A DNA stretch of 64,000 nt from Datisca glomerata (GCA_003255025.1 QANY01000011.1:2338123-2402122), one strand, 5' to 3'. Positions 34,111 to 48,300 are shown, numbered from the stretch's first letter. The notes: a model not told the origin generated them from the sequence alone. Numbers and translations: made by a program.

Positions 34111-35083
34111 AAGTAATAATTGCCAAACACTCATGCCCGTCCAATAGATTTAGGAAAAGCCTTAGAAAAGGCAATCTCGACATCGGGAGTAAGGATATCT
34201 ACTGAGCATTATAACTCGAAATGAGGTCCTCTGATGAGCACTTTAGCTTAAGGATTTATCCAGAATAAGGGCATTTGGAAGGGAAGGTCCCCTCGCCAAA
34301 AATTGAGGAAATTCAATCTCCTTCGTTGGCCCAGGAAAAAGCTCAGCTAGAAGGAAGCACACTCGACTAAATGACAAATAGGGTACCCCTAAGATGAGCG
34401 GAAGGTTCTTAAAGGTTGTGACAGGTCTTTCCCAGCCTATAGAGGGGTCAACTCATTGGACAAAATCAAGTCCACCAAGAATGGATCTAGGCCCTCAAAG
34501 GCCCACTCTAGCTCAAGGTCCTAAATAATCTCGCGACTCGGGTCCATAAAAAGTAGGGATACAACGCTCGACATAATAAGATGAGCGGAATAAGGTCTCA
34601 TTTAGACCAGATTAAAGATCGACTACCAAAAAAGAACATCTACTCAAGGCATGCTCGTGATAGAAAATATGCAGATACATTAATAAATAAAATGGCCAGA
34701 AGTAAAGTTTATTTTCATTAATAAATAGTGAACTACATGTGCAAATAAACATATCAGAGTCTCCTTGGTTAAGGGGACCCCTAAGGTAACTCAAAAGCCC
34801 ATCTTCGTGAAGAAGGAAAACAACCCCCCATCTGGGGCAGGATCTCCACAGCTTCCTTGAACTCGTTTGAGATCTCGAGGACTCCAGTTATCCTGATCTT
34901 GGGGACTTAATCTTTCCAACTTAATGAGAAAGGAGGAAACCCCACCTTTTCATTCTGTAATGCTCCCGAAGGACGCGATTGCGAAGGATGTGCTTGGCCT
35001 ACGTCTGGTGCATCAACCCACTCCAACGGTCGGGTGAATAAGTTGATGAAAGATAGAAATGGATGATGGGATGAGGAAGATAG
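34111..35083. other. Unclassified sequence after the tandem array
   Basis: Less AT-rich than the surroundings, with further 'gagcactttagc' and 'gagcattataactc' echoes of the array until about 34250. It may be the untranslated part of a Ty3-gypsy-type element, but no gag, pol, primer site or LTR boundary was found. A family-B LTR interrupts it at 35084. Confidence 0.4.
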
Positions 35084-36803
35084 TGTTGGGGGTTATGACC
35101 TCAAAACATGTGTATTGACATTTTGATAAGAAATTTATAGAGGATTACATTTTTCTTATAATTATTCTTTTAAATTATTATTTAATAATTTATATAAATA
35201 TCTTAAAATTTTATATTCATTAATGAGACTATGATCTTGTATTAGTAAAAGATGATTAAGATCATATATAATGAATAAAATTGTCAGCAACATATTAAAG
35301 TATGAAATCTTTAATGAATAGTTGCTAGTACGGTTCACTAAGCATTATGAATGCGTGTGATCTAGATCCGAGTCATTAATGTGAATAGACATCTTAGTAA
35401 AGTACTTTATATAATAAGATTATATATGACAGGACCAATATGAATTAATATCTTTATTAACGTGCCGTTTATCATAAAGATTTAATACACATCAATTCGA
35501 TGACCATATGTAGATTAGTCTTAATCCTGAGTAGTCATGAACTCCTATGCATGTCTACTGGATCTTTTGATTCACTCGTTAAGGTATGTTTGTTAATCAG
35601 GTTAGTGACTTTTATATTGAAGATTCAGTGATGTAGTTGGCTGGCTGGGGACATGATGTTATAAAATTTGGAATCTAAGTTTTCCTAACGGATCGTATAT
35701 TGGTTTCCTTAAGTGTTAATTCTGAAACTGAATGATTATTGAGCTTAAATTTATAATAAGATTATAAATTAACCATTCACTAGTGGATTAATGATACTTA
35801 AAGATCAAGAGATAATTAGAAGAGTAAAATGATAATTTTGACGAGTTATAATTTACGAACCAATAATTGGAGAATAAAATTACATGAAGCGATTATGTTA
35901 GTGGACTACGTGAGAATACTCTGTAAATACATTTTATTATCTCTAAGAGTGCAATTTCATATTTATAGTGGAGTAATAATAGAATTAATAAATAAAATTA
36001 TTTAATTAAAAATTTTAATTAATAATCTGGTTTATTGGAGTTTAGGATTATAGGTCTATGATCTCCAAGTCACCTCTATACTATGTTGTCTAGAGTGTGA
36101 GAATTTCAGGACATGAGAAAATGACTCACTTGCAAAAAGAATTTTTATTCTGGGACAAGTATATAATTATGAGATAATTATGTGTGATTAATTAATTAAA
36201 TTATTTATATATTTAAATATAATTTTCAGAAATTATATATATAATTAATTATCATTTTTTAATTATCGATAAGTGAGATATAATATCTAATTTGTAAATT
36301 TAGATAATTAAATTATTATAAGATAATAATTTAAATCAACTAAATCTGTTATTTTACAAATAACAGATAAGTTAATTGATAGGGATAATTAGATATGATA
36401 ATTTTGAACAAACTGATATCTAGATAATTATCTGATTAAAATAAATATTTAATTTCGAGTAATTATCACGTGCCAATCACTGATAGTGTATCGGACATTG
36501 ACTTGAACTACTGTGCTGCCACATGGCACTGTAGTGTTGCGCACTCACTACTGTAGTTGTGCACAATTGTAGAGGGTCTCACTGCAATTGATAATTTTAT
36601 AATAAAATATTATTTCACTTTATCCCTAAAAATCTGATACGCCATTATGTAGAATATATACAGATATTATTCTAATGACCTTAAGAGTTGAAAGAAAAGA
36701 ATATAATCAGTTGATCAGATAACCAGTTCGTCAATTAAGAGTTGAATTGAGAACATGATTGGTGTTAGAGAGATTTTTTTCTGTGATTAAATGTTAATCA
36801 AAT
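35084..36803 (+). mobile_element. Truncated second copy of the family-B LTR
   Basis: It begins TGTTGGGGGTTATGACCTCA and parallels the LTR at 13428 throughout, including 'cctgagtagtc' and 'gtgtattgacattttgat'. Similarity ends at 36803 after 'gttaatcaaatg', about 480 bp before the expected end. It includes roughly 160-190 bases (about 36130-36315) missing in the first copy at its ambiguous base. Confidence 0.88.
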
Positions 36804-38809
36804 GTTATTAACCACAAAGCTCCAAGTTGTTATCCCAAATGTGTACTTAATGTCAAAAATCAGTTTGAATATAAGTAATGATAGAAAATTCAATTTAGTA
36901 AAATTCGTCTCATTTATTCTTAAACAAGTTAACTATAATTATAAAACAAATTTACTGGTGCTTCCCAAAACAAACAGATGTATATTGAAAAACCCAAAAT
37001 ACATTAGTAATGAATAATACCGATATATAAAATCTGCAACGTATTACTAATATAAAACAAACTATTCTAAAGCAAATTTCGTTTGGCATCTTCAATTGAA
37101 AATATGCAAGATTTTGCTTTCGGTTACAATGGAGTTTGTTTACAGAACTCCTTGGCCGTTTGGTTTCTCAAGAACAAACACAACATTTTTTTCCAAGTGA
37201 AAACCAGTGCAATTAGTAAATAGTAGAATGTGGAGTGCATGGCAATTTTTTAATTAAACTAGTCAATACATATGTGCGTTGCATATGTAAACTAATCAAT
37301 TATATTTTTAATTACGATCATTATTCATAGTCATATTGTGTTTATGTATGTTAAAAGAAATGTATTTAACATCATATTTATTTTGAATTTATGTGAGTAA
37401 GATAAAACAAATGTTATATTATTGTTATTTGTTGATATATTATTATTCAATCAAGTTGTAGAATGCCACATGTATGTTTTTAGAAAAAAATAGTATATAG
37501 TAAAAATGTGCTCTTAAAATTAAAATAAAGAGTTATATCATTAGAATTAAATAATCTATTTCGTGTTTTATTTCTAACTTGATTTTAATTTTTTATTCAT
37601 ATTACAATTTTAATTTTTTTTGTTTGTAACTTTTGGGTAACTATATTTATTTAACATACTGATTATACTAACATATAAAATATAGCATAAATAAAGTTTC
37701 TAAAAGTGTGTTACAATTGAATTATATTTTAAATTATATTATTTAAATTTTATAGAGATAATTTACTTTTCCTCTACCTTAAAAATAATTTATTATAAAG
37801 TTGAGTTTTCTCTATATAACTTCTTAAATAATTTTCTACAATTTAATTAAAATTATCAATTAAAATTAACTTAAAATTATTTATTAATTTTTTTCTAAAT
37901 TCATTAAATAGATGAATGAATTTTAAAATTAATGCCTACTAGATCAAATTGTTATAATTTTAAAAATAATAAATCATTAAACGTCACATATAACTTATAA
38001 TGTTATTTTAGATAATGTATCAATAATAATTAGACAAAATTATCTAAACATGATTTTCATCTCCTCCCACTTTTAATATATTATAGATTATAAATACGTA
38101 AGACTTGATTTTAGTTTAATTTTTTTTTAATTTAATTTTTCAATATACAAGTGTTAAAATTTGATGAAAAGAGTGTAGAAGAGAGTGACTAAGAGTAACC
38201 CTTGCACATTGCACCACGCTTGGTGATTATAATTCTGTGTAGGAAAGTGCACGCTGCACCATAGATAGCCAAAATTATTGGACAAGTACCAGATTTTACA
38301 ATCCAAAAGTTTTTTAATTATTAGATATTCTAATCCAAATTGTTATATGTAAATCTTTCTTTCTTAAATTTTTTGGCACTTTAAAATTGTTGAATAGAGC
38401 CCCATGGTACAGTCAAATAGTAATCCCTCTGTATGACCCTTTTTTTTATCGGATGTCCCCGAAGGGACTCTGTAAGACCCTTTTACCAAAGTTGAAATCC
38501 AAAGAGAAATTTCTATAAAGGACCCTCTTGTAAAAAAATAAGAAAAATATGATTTTAGGATTCTTTGTATGTTTTTTTTAATGAAACTGAATTCTTTTTA
38601 TAAGGAAAAAAGGCTAAATTATCCATTAAACTTAAATTTTTTTGAGTTAAAATTCGTGATTGATACATTAGAATCTAGCATATTTTTACTTAATCCTGAT
38701 CTAAAGAGTATAAATTTTAATAACAGAATGATAGACAACAGTGTTGCAGCAATTTTTTGCTAGACCAGAATCTAGCGCAAAGACATTTTTATCGTCTATT
38801 TTGCAAAAA
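36804..38809. other. AT-rich intergenic DNA, no gene recognised
   Basis: At 37250-37295 'aactagtcaatacatatgtg' leading into 'cgttgcatatg' resembles the termini of some plant DNA transposons. Nothing else was supportable. This is the distal upstream flank of the demethylase gene. Confidence 0.5.
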
Positions 38810-38953
38810 GGAAAAACGTACGGTACTCTGAGAGTACCGTACGTCCTGAAATGATAATTAACATTTATCAAAACATGTTAAAAATTTAATTTTTATTAAA
38901 TGTCAATTTTTTATTTAAACGAGTACGGTACTCCCGAACTATCTTATTTTTCC
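38810..38953. mobile_element. MITE-like element with nested palindrome (144 bp)
   Basis: The ends are inverted: GGAAAAA at 38810 and TTTTTCC at 38947-38953. Both subterminal regions carry the core gagtaccgtac/gtacggtactc. Near the left end, 38816-38844 forms a perfect 14-bp inverted repeat around one base. The flanks read 'tgcaaaaa' on the left and 'tgcaaagg' on the right, a possible short target duplication (tgcaaa). It is about 350 bp upstream of the demethylase start codon. Confidence 0.55.
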
Positions 38954-39049
38954 TGCAAAGGAGGCATGATTTTGTTAAAAAACACAAAAAATCTTAATTT
39001 CTTTTTTCTCACCTTCAAAGGTCTCCTTTTAAGCCATTTCTCAAATCCA

Positions 39050-39058
39050 AAACCCTAA
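39050..39058 (+). promoter_or_regulatory. Telo-box (aaaccctaa) in the demethylase promoter
   Basis: An exact telo-box about 250 bp before the start codon. In plants such boxes are common in promoters of translation and proliferation genes and can recruit TRB proteins. Confidence 0.6.
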
Positions 39059-39077
39059 TAAGATGAATTAGACAATC

Positions 39078-39087
39078 TGGCGCCAAA
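39078..39087 (-). promoter_or_regulatory. E2F-type site (TTTGGCGCCA) in the demethylase promoter
   Basis: On the minus strand the sequence is TTTGGCGC, an exact match to the TTTSSCGC E2F consensus. It is 20 bp from the telo-box, a pairing typical of S-phase-linked plant promoters. Function is inferred. Confidence 0.55.
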
Positions 39088-39137
39088 TTTGAAATACAAT
39101 TGCCCACGGTTTCCATTAAAACCTCCTAATTATCCGT

Positions 39138-39148
39138 ACACACACACA

Positions 39149-39210
<62 letters not shown>
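39138..39210 (+). repeat. (AC)n(CT)30 compound microsatellite in the probable 5' UTR
   Basis: A short AC run (39138-39150) passes into 30 uninterrupted CT units (39151-39210), ending 93 bp before the start codon. CT-rich tracts are frequent in plant 5' leaders. It produces a long spurious Arg-Glu frame on the minus strand. Confidence 0.97.
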
Positions 39211-39215
<5 letters not shown>

Positions 39216-39303
39216 AAGGTATTTTCGCCTTCCTTCTTTTCTCTACAACTCTGTCTTTTCTTTTCTTGTTTTTGCTTTTAGACTCAATTGGACAAAGAAA
39301 GTT

Positions 39304-42300
39304 ATGGCGCGAGGTAGAAAGAAGCGACGAAAGGAGGAGGTGACGGGGAATCATGGTAACGGCCCCGAGTGTGAATTGAAGGTGGAGGAAAGTAGTGACA
39401 ATCAGCGAGAAGATTGTAGCGCTGAGAAAGAATGTGAAAGGGTTTCGGTGAAGAGTGAGATTTATGAAAACCGAGGTTTGGCTGTTGAAGGGAAGATTGG
39501 GTATGATGGGGAAGTTGTGGAAGATAGAGAGGAAGGTAGGGAAAATGGTGAGAAAGCCTTGAAAAGTGAAGAGATATGTGAGAGTAAGTTTGGAGGGGAA
39601 GGTGAAGGGGTTGAAGAGCAGAAGTGTGAGGAGAATGGAGATATGGCCGAAAAACAATTAATCGTAGATGGTGGAGAGGAATCGGAAAATGGTAATGCTG
39701 CTAGGAAGAGAGGTCGTCCAAAAAATGGAGGAAAAGTAACTTTTGCTGCTAACGTATATGTAAGGTCTAAACATGGAGATGATACGATAATGGCCCTTGA
39801 GAAGGAGGAATACAAGGTGCTTGCGGAAGGGGAATGTGGTGGAGAGGAAGAGAAATTTGGTGGTGCTGCTGCTAGGAAGAGAGGTCGTCCTAAAAAGGGA
39901 GGGAAAGTAACATCTGCTGCTAATGTATGTGCAAGGACTCAACATGGAGATAAGAAAGGGACTCTTGGAAAGGAGGAAGACAAGGAACTTGCAGACGAGG
40001 AAGGTGATAGAAACATTGGGAATGAGGGAAGTGACTTCGAAAATCAGGATTTGATCGCTAAGGAAGAAACAGAAAATGGTCACCTGGGTGAAGACATCGG
40101 TGGTTCAATGATGGAAGGTGGGGAAAATAGTAGAAGGCGACTTAGAAGCGCTGAGAAGAAGGTGATTGTTACTTACAATGAAGACGATGATGGAATTTAT
40201 GGGAGTGATGATGAGGTTCTTATGAACAAGCATCCTCAGAGGGGTAGGAAGAAGAGAAGGGTTGCTAACAGTCATGTTGGGAAAAGTGAGAAAGATGGCA
40301 AAAAAGAAAATGCGAAAAATTCCACTAAGAAACCTGTTGTAGATGATAGTAACATGGAGATTGAGGAAAGTAATGACTTGAAGTTGGATGAAAAGCAAAG
40401 TAGTACTCATCCAAACGGAGAAGACAGAAGAGAGACTAGTAAAAAAGGACAGAAGAAGCATATGAAGAGAGGTACTAAAGGGAAGAATGTGGGCCAATAT
40501 AAGAATGGCAATGAAGATGTTGATGGCCCGGATAGCCCTGGGAAAGTTGAAGATTTAAGGGGCACCTCATTTACAGGTTATTCTCTCAGGAAACCAAGAG
40601 TTTCAAAAAAGCAAGAGGCTGTGAAAAAAGTTAACAAACATGCTCCTGAAGTAAGTGTATATTTTTTCTCCTGTTGCGATGATTTCACCTTCTTACTATG
40701 TTCTTTTTTGGACTTATTGTTATTGATGTTGTTTGTGATGCTGTCGTTTGACTTATGTTGAGCAGTTCATCGAGAAGATATCATTAATGTGCCATCAGTG
40801 CCAGAGAAATGATAAAGGCAGAGTTGTTCGCTGTACTGCTTGTAAAAGAAAGCGATATTGTATACCATGCTTAAAGAATTGGTAACTTCCTTGTCTCAAT
40901 CTGTTCATTTAGTTTGACCTGTACTGTTAGTAATAATTTTATTCGTGAGATTAGATAGTGTCTGTAAAACTGTCTGTGTTTGTGTGTGTGTGAGAGAGAG
41001 AGATAGAGGGAAAGGGAGGAGAGGGAGTTTAATGTAGTCTACCTGTCAAAGTTCATGATGGTAAAACTAGATGTTGCTAAAAAATGATGGTCGGAGGTTG
41101 TATATTTTTTTCAGTCAGTTGACTGAACTAGTAATTAACACTTCTTGAATAGATCGTTCATCCAATTTTGGGGTAAAGCAGGATAAGTAGAGGTTAGATG
41201 GAACTTCATGTTTTTATATTGAAACTCATGCTAACCCATTGATATTACTATGGTGCATCTGGAAAGAGATGAATGCTAGGATTTTGATACTCTAAAGAAC
41301 TCAACCCGTTTAGTTGTGTTTTGTTTACCCCCATTATGTGAGATTGATTATGGTGCCTTCACCTTCCCAAAGCTGAGGATGCTAGAAGCTGGTTAGACGC
41401 TTTTTCCTGGCTGTAGTCAACATACTCTTTTGTCTTGTAAATAATACATAGTCTTTGTACCGAGCCAGAATAAAAGAAAAAGAAAAAATGTTTTTTTTAT
41501 ATATCATTCTGCAGGTATCCTCTTATGTCAGAGGAAGACATGGCTAAAGCTTGTCCAGTATGCTGTGGAAATTGCAACTGTAAATCCTGCTTGCGTTTGG
41601 AAGTACCAATTGAAGTTAGGTTCTTCCTTTTGCATGTCTCCTGGAAATAAGTTTGTCAATATAATTTAATCTCATGTGGAATTTTTCATGTTTTTTTGGT
41701 CTTTGTAGAATCTGAAAGAGATAAAGTTAAAACTAAGACTCAGTGATGATAAAAAGATTGAGCATGCAAGATATTTGCTACAAGCTCTTCTTCCATATTT
41801 GAAAGGACTTAATGAAGAACAAATGAAAGAGAGACATCTGGAGGCAGAGCGACAAGGTAATCTGCTTTGGTTGCTGTCACGTTAGATCTGAACTCATCTA
41901 TCTGGATAGAAACTTAGAAGTATCTTCAAAGTCATCCAAAGCGCAAAATATTTTTTCTAATGTCAAATAGCTGTGATATTTGTTTAAAAAGCCAGATGCT
42001 AAATTGACATTTGCTTTCGTTTTTTTATCCGTCTTTGATGTAAAAGAAATTACATGGTGTTGATATTCATCTATCTTAGATCTGCTAAATTATTCATGAT
42101 TGTAACTCTATGTCTAGTTTGGATAATAAGATGTTTAATTTGGCAGGGGTGTCACCTGAAAAAATAAAAATACACAAAGTCAAGTTCGGTCATGAAGAAC
42201 CAGATTGTGAAGTTCCTGAGCCACTTACCAAAAAAGAAGAACAATCAGAGCGTATATACTGGTAGGGTCTTTCAGAAATGACCTACAGTTTACTCTTTTA

Positions 42301-45300
42301 TTATAATTAAAATTTGTGATGATAAGCTGTTCTTTTGCAGTAACAACTGCAATACTTCTATTTTTGATCTCCACAGAAGCTGTCCCAGTTGTTCTTATGA
42401 CCTATGTCTTACTTGTTGCCGGGAGATTCGTGATGGTAACCTTCAGGGAGGTGGGGAGGAAGCGGTTATACAGTACATTGACCGAGGACCGGATTACTTG
42501 CATGGTGGAAAGGCAAAAAAAGTGGAGTTACATAATGAATCTAAGTCTGAGAGTTGCATTAGGCCAATATATGTGTGGAAAGCCGAAAAGGATGGCAGCA
42601 TTCCATGCCCACCCATTGATGCAGGTGGTTGTGGTCTTAATACATTAGAACTAAGATGCATATTACCAGAAAACTGGATTTTAAAGTTGGTAGAAAAAGC
42701 TGAAGAAATAGCTAGGATTTCTGAAGATATGGATGTGGTAGGAACTCCATCACAATGGTGTTCATGCTCTAACTCTGCAGATAATGTCGAATTTAGCAAC
42801 GGTATGATACGGAAAGCTGCTTCTCGCGAAGATTCCTGTGACAACTATTTGTACTGTCCGAGAGGCAAGGATATCCAAATTACTGATTTAAAGCATTTCC
42901 AATGGCATTGGAGCAAGGGCGAGCCGGTGATTGTCAGCAATGTTCTTGAAACTGCATCTGGGTTGAGCTGGGAGCCACTGGTTATGTGGCGTGCATTTCG
43001 TCAAATTAATAATACTAAGCATGGTCGGCATTTGGATGTGAAGGCTATTGATTGCTTGGATTGGTGTGAGGTCAGCTTTCTATTATTGACATAACATAAT
43101 GGTCAAAATATCTTTCCTGAGATCTAATTCTATGACTTGTATTTTGGTTTAGTTTACAATTGGGTCAGAAATCTATAATGTAGTACCCTTTTTGCCCTCG
43201 ATGTCAGAAGACTGCTTTCTCCTTTGGAAGTATTGCCATTTTAAATTATACATTTTTTACATATTATAGCATTTAGAATCTGTAAGCATCTGTTTAACAC
43301 CTGGAATCATCCTCTTCATAATTATTTAAATGCATTCATCAGCATTCAACATTGTTTCTTTCTAATGGGTTAAGATTTTGACTTTCAACTTGCAAAGGTA
43401 GTAAACTCATTGGTACATGTAAATGCATTAATTCTCTACCCTGGATGGTGAAAAGGATGATTTCAAACATTGTTCATAATTGGTAACTTGAACTATATTC
43501 TCATTTTCTTTTATCATTGACTCATTGCTTATCCCTAATGTCTTAGATGAATCTATGGTTCCTTTATTATCTCAGCAAAATATATTTTGAATATTTAGTG
43601 ATGTTCTTTTTATTATTTTACCTTTTATTACATTTACTGTCTTCTTATAGTAATATCAATTGCTTTTGTTGAAGATAAGCTTGACTCATGATCAATTTGT
43701 TGATATGTAGGTTGACGTTAACATCCACCAATTCTTTACTGGATATTCACGTGGTCGTTTTGACGATAAAATGTGGCCTCAGATACTGAAACTGAAGGAC
43801 TGGCCCCCTTCTACTCTTTTTGATGAACGTTTGCCACGCCATGGTGCTGAATTTATAACTTGCTTGCCGTTTAAGGAATATACACATCCCCAGAGTGGCT
43901 TTCTTAACCTTGCTGTAAATTATCCTGATACATCCTTAAAGCCAGACATGGGACCAAAGACATATATTGCTTATGGAGTTGCTCAGGAGCTTGGGCGTGG
44001 AGACTCTGTTACCAAGCTTCACTGCGACATGTCTGATGCGGTATGTAATGGTGTCTTGATCTTGTGTCGATAATGGTCAATGATCTGGTAGTCTTGTTCT
44101 AATTCTTATAGTGTCTGAGTAAAACCAATGGGACTGAGTTAACAGGGGGAGGGCATTTTGTGAACTAAGGTTGGTCTAATTTAAAGGTCATCCACACTAA
44201 TATTCTTTAGGTCTGAATTCGGTTAGGAGCAATTAAATATATTGTTCTTGTAATTGTACCTGTTCTGTCATATAATGTTGAAATAATGTAGCTTAAGACT
44301 CAAGTAATTTAACAATGCTGTCTGCAAGTATCATCCACCAAAAGAGTCCTGCAATGTTGCCAAACTTATTGGAAAATGTTTGTTAGTGAATTTATTGTGA
44401 AAATACAATAGCCGTATCTTTACGGGTGACAATATTTTCAGTTACCACGTCATTATGGTTTGGCTGCTTGGCTCTACAATGTTATTTAGGTTTTGCCGTG
44501 CATGTAATTGGGAAGTAGGAATAGGCAATCTATTAGGTTGGACTTTTTGCAATAACTACTGAGTCGATATTTCTATCTTTAGTGCTTGTCTTAATGTGAA
44601 AAAAGTAGGAGAATCTTATATCAATTTGAGTGATGACCATTTATGTAAAAAATAAAGTTGCATGAGGATCTGAGGTAGCAAAGCTTCCAGCAGTGTCACA
44701 ATCTTGACCATGGTTATTTGCTTAATATGCTCACAAGTCTTAGTTGATGATGATGTGGATTCTTCTGTATAAGAATGTTTAAATGCAATTCTGTCTTTTT
44801 AGGTCAATGTTTTGACGCACACCGCTGAAGATGTCCTTACACCTCAACATTTTGCCAGTATTGAAAAGTTGAAAAGAAAGCACATTGAGCAAGATCATCG
44901 AGAAATTTTTGGGCAGATTACTGATGATAATGTTCAAAGTAGCAAGCCTTGTTCGGGGTATAGTTCAATAAGTGAACTTGATAAACTTAATATTGATGAT
45001 GATAGAAAGCTTGGTACTGCCCAAAGTGTGGCTAAAGCAAAGGCTTCACATGAAAGTGATGGTAGCAGTTCCAGCCTGAATGAGGAAGTGTTTGTAAAGG
45101 GATCTAAACCTGCCAAAGGTGAAGATGTAAAAGTAGTTAAAAATGGACCTGGTATGAAAGAAGGGACTTCCACAACCTATGAAAATGAGTTGGAACATGA
45201 AGAGGTAACTGAGGGAGGTCCAGAGATGACTGAGGGGGGTGCTTTGTGGGATATTTTCCGGAGACAGGATGTGCCAAAGTTGAAAGAATATCTAATGAAA

Positions 45301-48300
45301 CACTTCCGTGAATTCAGACATATTCATTGCTCTCCATTGCAGCAGGTAGTTACCCTATAAAATCAAGATGGTGATTATGTTTCCGTTGAATTATACAATC
45401 AGATCATAATCATTCAGCTTTCTTATTATTGTTTTCGTTGTAACCTCTTTAGTAGCTTGGATATTGTCCCAAGATTTTGCGTAGGTTGGGCAATACATGA
45501 TATATCATTTTATTTCTTTATATACCTTCAATTATTTATTTAGTGTTGCCTTACATTGAAAGCAATGGAATAAAACTTTGAAAGCCTAAGTGAGACTTGA
45601 GATAAGTGAAGATTGTGTCAGTCTGGAAACTTCTTACATAGTTTTTATAGAAAATAATAAGAATTATAGAAGCCAACCAGTGTAAACACTCGATGGGGTA
45701 GTGATTAGCTAAGGTTAGATATTACGAATTTGAAAAAACTAGTTTATTCAATAGTTTCACTCTTAGCATGTTTAATTATGTCCAAATAATCAAATTTATC
45801 ATAGTCAGAGACATGACATTAAGAGACTTGATATTCTACTTTATCATAGTTTCTATTGTTGGTATAGGTTGTGGACCCTATACATGATCAGACGTTCTAT
45901 CTGACTTCTGAGAACAAGAGGAAGCTAAAGGAGGAATACGGTTAGTTAACTATATTTTTGTTGCCTGGTTGTTGCAATTAAATATAATGTAATAATCTTC
46001 TATTGTCGTGTCCTTTCTTGAAGGAATTGAACCTTGGACATTTGTTCAGAAACTTGGAGATGCGGTCTTTATTCCTGCTGGCTGTCCTCACCAAGTTAGA
46101 AATTTGAAGGTAAATTAATTTTTTTCTTGGCATGCTTTACTCAGGGGAATGCCTATGCTATGCACATACCCCATGCTTACAATTTTCTTTTCATTTTACT
46201 TGGGGGCGGGGAGAGTTTAGTGTTAGCCCGATTGACTAATCTTCTAACAGCTCTTATTTCATCGATTTTGCTGACCTAGGTCTTACATCCAATATTTCAA
46301 GAAGAAACTATCTAGGAAACATACTTTTATCGATATTGAAGATTTTGAACTCATAGGAAATTGTTGATGGACTTCCAAACCTATTGGATTTTAATTTTAG
46401 TAAGCTTCTAGGCTTGTTTGGTTCATGATTTGAAAACGAGTTTTCTGAAAAAGTGAACTGAGGAAACAATGTTGTTTTCTAAAAAAAAATATTCAAGAAG
46501 TCGTTTAGTATAGTTTCTGAAAAATCATTTGAAACCAGTCTTTGAAATTAATTAAAATTAGATTACAAGTTTGGTGGTGTATGTTGATCTTTGATATGGT
46601 GATTATTCATGTAATCTTTCTACTTACGGTGATATATGAAGAGAGGCTTTGGACTGAGATAAAAGAGCTCGAGTATCTTCCCTGTCATTGGACTGTCACT
46701 ATCATGTTACCTCCCAAATGTTTCAATTCAGTGTCTTCTAAGATTGGTCATTGTTAAGCTTTTATTTTTCCTAATTTTTTAATTCTTGAGCGAGTTTTCC
46801 CAACTTGGTTGCTGTGCAGTGCTTGTATTGGAATGTACTAACACAAAATTAGAGGCAATATTGCTTGCTACAGAGATATTATATGTTAACCAGTCTCTCT
46901 GCTAGAGTCCTACCATTTAAGAGCATCCACTTTTCTCATTGCGATGCATGGAACTCATTGAATTATTATGCTAATTTCGATGCAAAAACCTCTGAATTAT
47001 TTGGTGTTCATCTTGTTGTTATTGGTTCTCCCCCCTTCTGATGACCTTTTATTTTGCAGTCATGCATAAAGGTAGCTCTTGACTTTGTGTCCCCAGAGAA
47101 TCTGGGCGAGTGCATTCGTTTGACAGAGGAATTTCGTACACTTCCTCATAAACATAGGGCTAAGGAAGACAAATTGGAGGTATCTCATTTGGTTTGTGCT
47201 ATATTGTTTTGACCCTCGGAATCTAGTTGATGTAGATTGGACTTGCAAATTTTAAAATTTATTGTTTAATTTTTTAGGTAAAATAAAACTTAAATAACCA
47301 CATTGTTACCGTGAACTACTTTAAGTTAGGTTTATGTGGGTAATTTATATGGTTGATAAACGTGTATAAAATTTTCTTAATTAGGTTGAGTATGGAAACT
47401 TTCGATTACATCGCATGGATTCTTCATTAATGATAATGTCAAACTGAGCACGTATTTTTACTTTTCTAACTCTGACTATAGCATAAAAAAGGGAAAGAAC
47501 TTGAGAATCTGAGATCAATATATATATTTAGAGTTGCTATTTTGTTTTGGGTAAATTCAATTATTTTATTTAAAGGCAAACTACAGCCTGGTTGTCTATC
47601 TTAATAAAACCGCGCCGTTAAAATGTTGGAAGTGGAATCCTAACTGAGTGCTTGACTGTGATTTTCTCAAACCTTCATTGCCAAAATGCTGCCATGGCTA
47701 CTCCCTACCATCATCGTAAATGTGCTGTAGAACAACAGTATTCCCCTCGTTTGATCCTCCCCCCCTCCTTTTTTATTACATGGTCCCAGTTCACCTCATT
47801 ATCAGGTTTTAGTTTCTTGTAGATCTGCAGCAGAGACTGGCAAGACTGTTTGAAAGTGATTTTACTTGGGCTTTTCATAAACCTTGTGATAATATGGAGT
47901 CCAGCTATATTGTCATTTATAAATTCTCCCCTTGAACATACCGCATAGATCTAACATGATGTCTTTTTCCCTGAAATTGTTCCGTCTTAAACAGGTTAAG
48001 AAAATGGCAATATTTGCTATGTTTGAAGCTGTGAAGTGCTTGGAAGAAAACTTAAGGTTGGGATGTTAATAACTTCTTTATTGTAATAAATTGACAAACG
48101 AACAATTTTTCATGTTGCTCCATGAACTGGTCTGGTTAAGTATATTGTTCATAGGAATAGATGATTCTCCAAGTTTTCTTGTAATCTTTTATGCTTGAAG
48201 TTATGAGTTATGATGGGATATATAGCTCAATAATAGAATTATTAAATTAATTGTTCCCACCTAGCACCTTGTCTGTTTAACTTGTTAAAACGTAATCATC

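Noticed and set aside
37250..38290. Possible complete DNA transposon
   Set aside because: The left edge resembles a known style of terminus but no matching right end or target duplication was found.
39130..39657. Minus-strand frame ending in a long Arg-Glu run
   Set aside because: It overlaps exon 1 of the demethylase in antisense. The Arg-Glu run is the CT microsatellite read backwards.
40651..40761. Continuation of the exon 1 frame into a hydrophobic tail
   Set aside because: A GT donor at 40651 and an acceptor before 40766 give the conserved zinc-finger exon. The tail is read-through into intron 1.
42316..42648. A 110-residue frame with hydrophobic start
   Set aside because: It is an alternative frame over intron 5 and exon 6. 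The true frame there encodes the second Cys-rich module and matches the splice phases.
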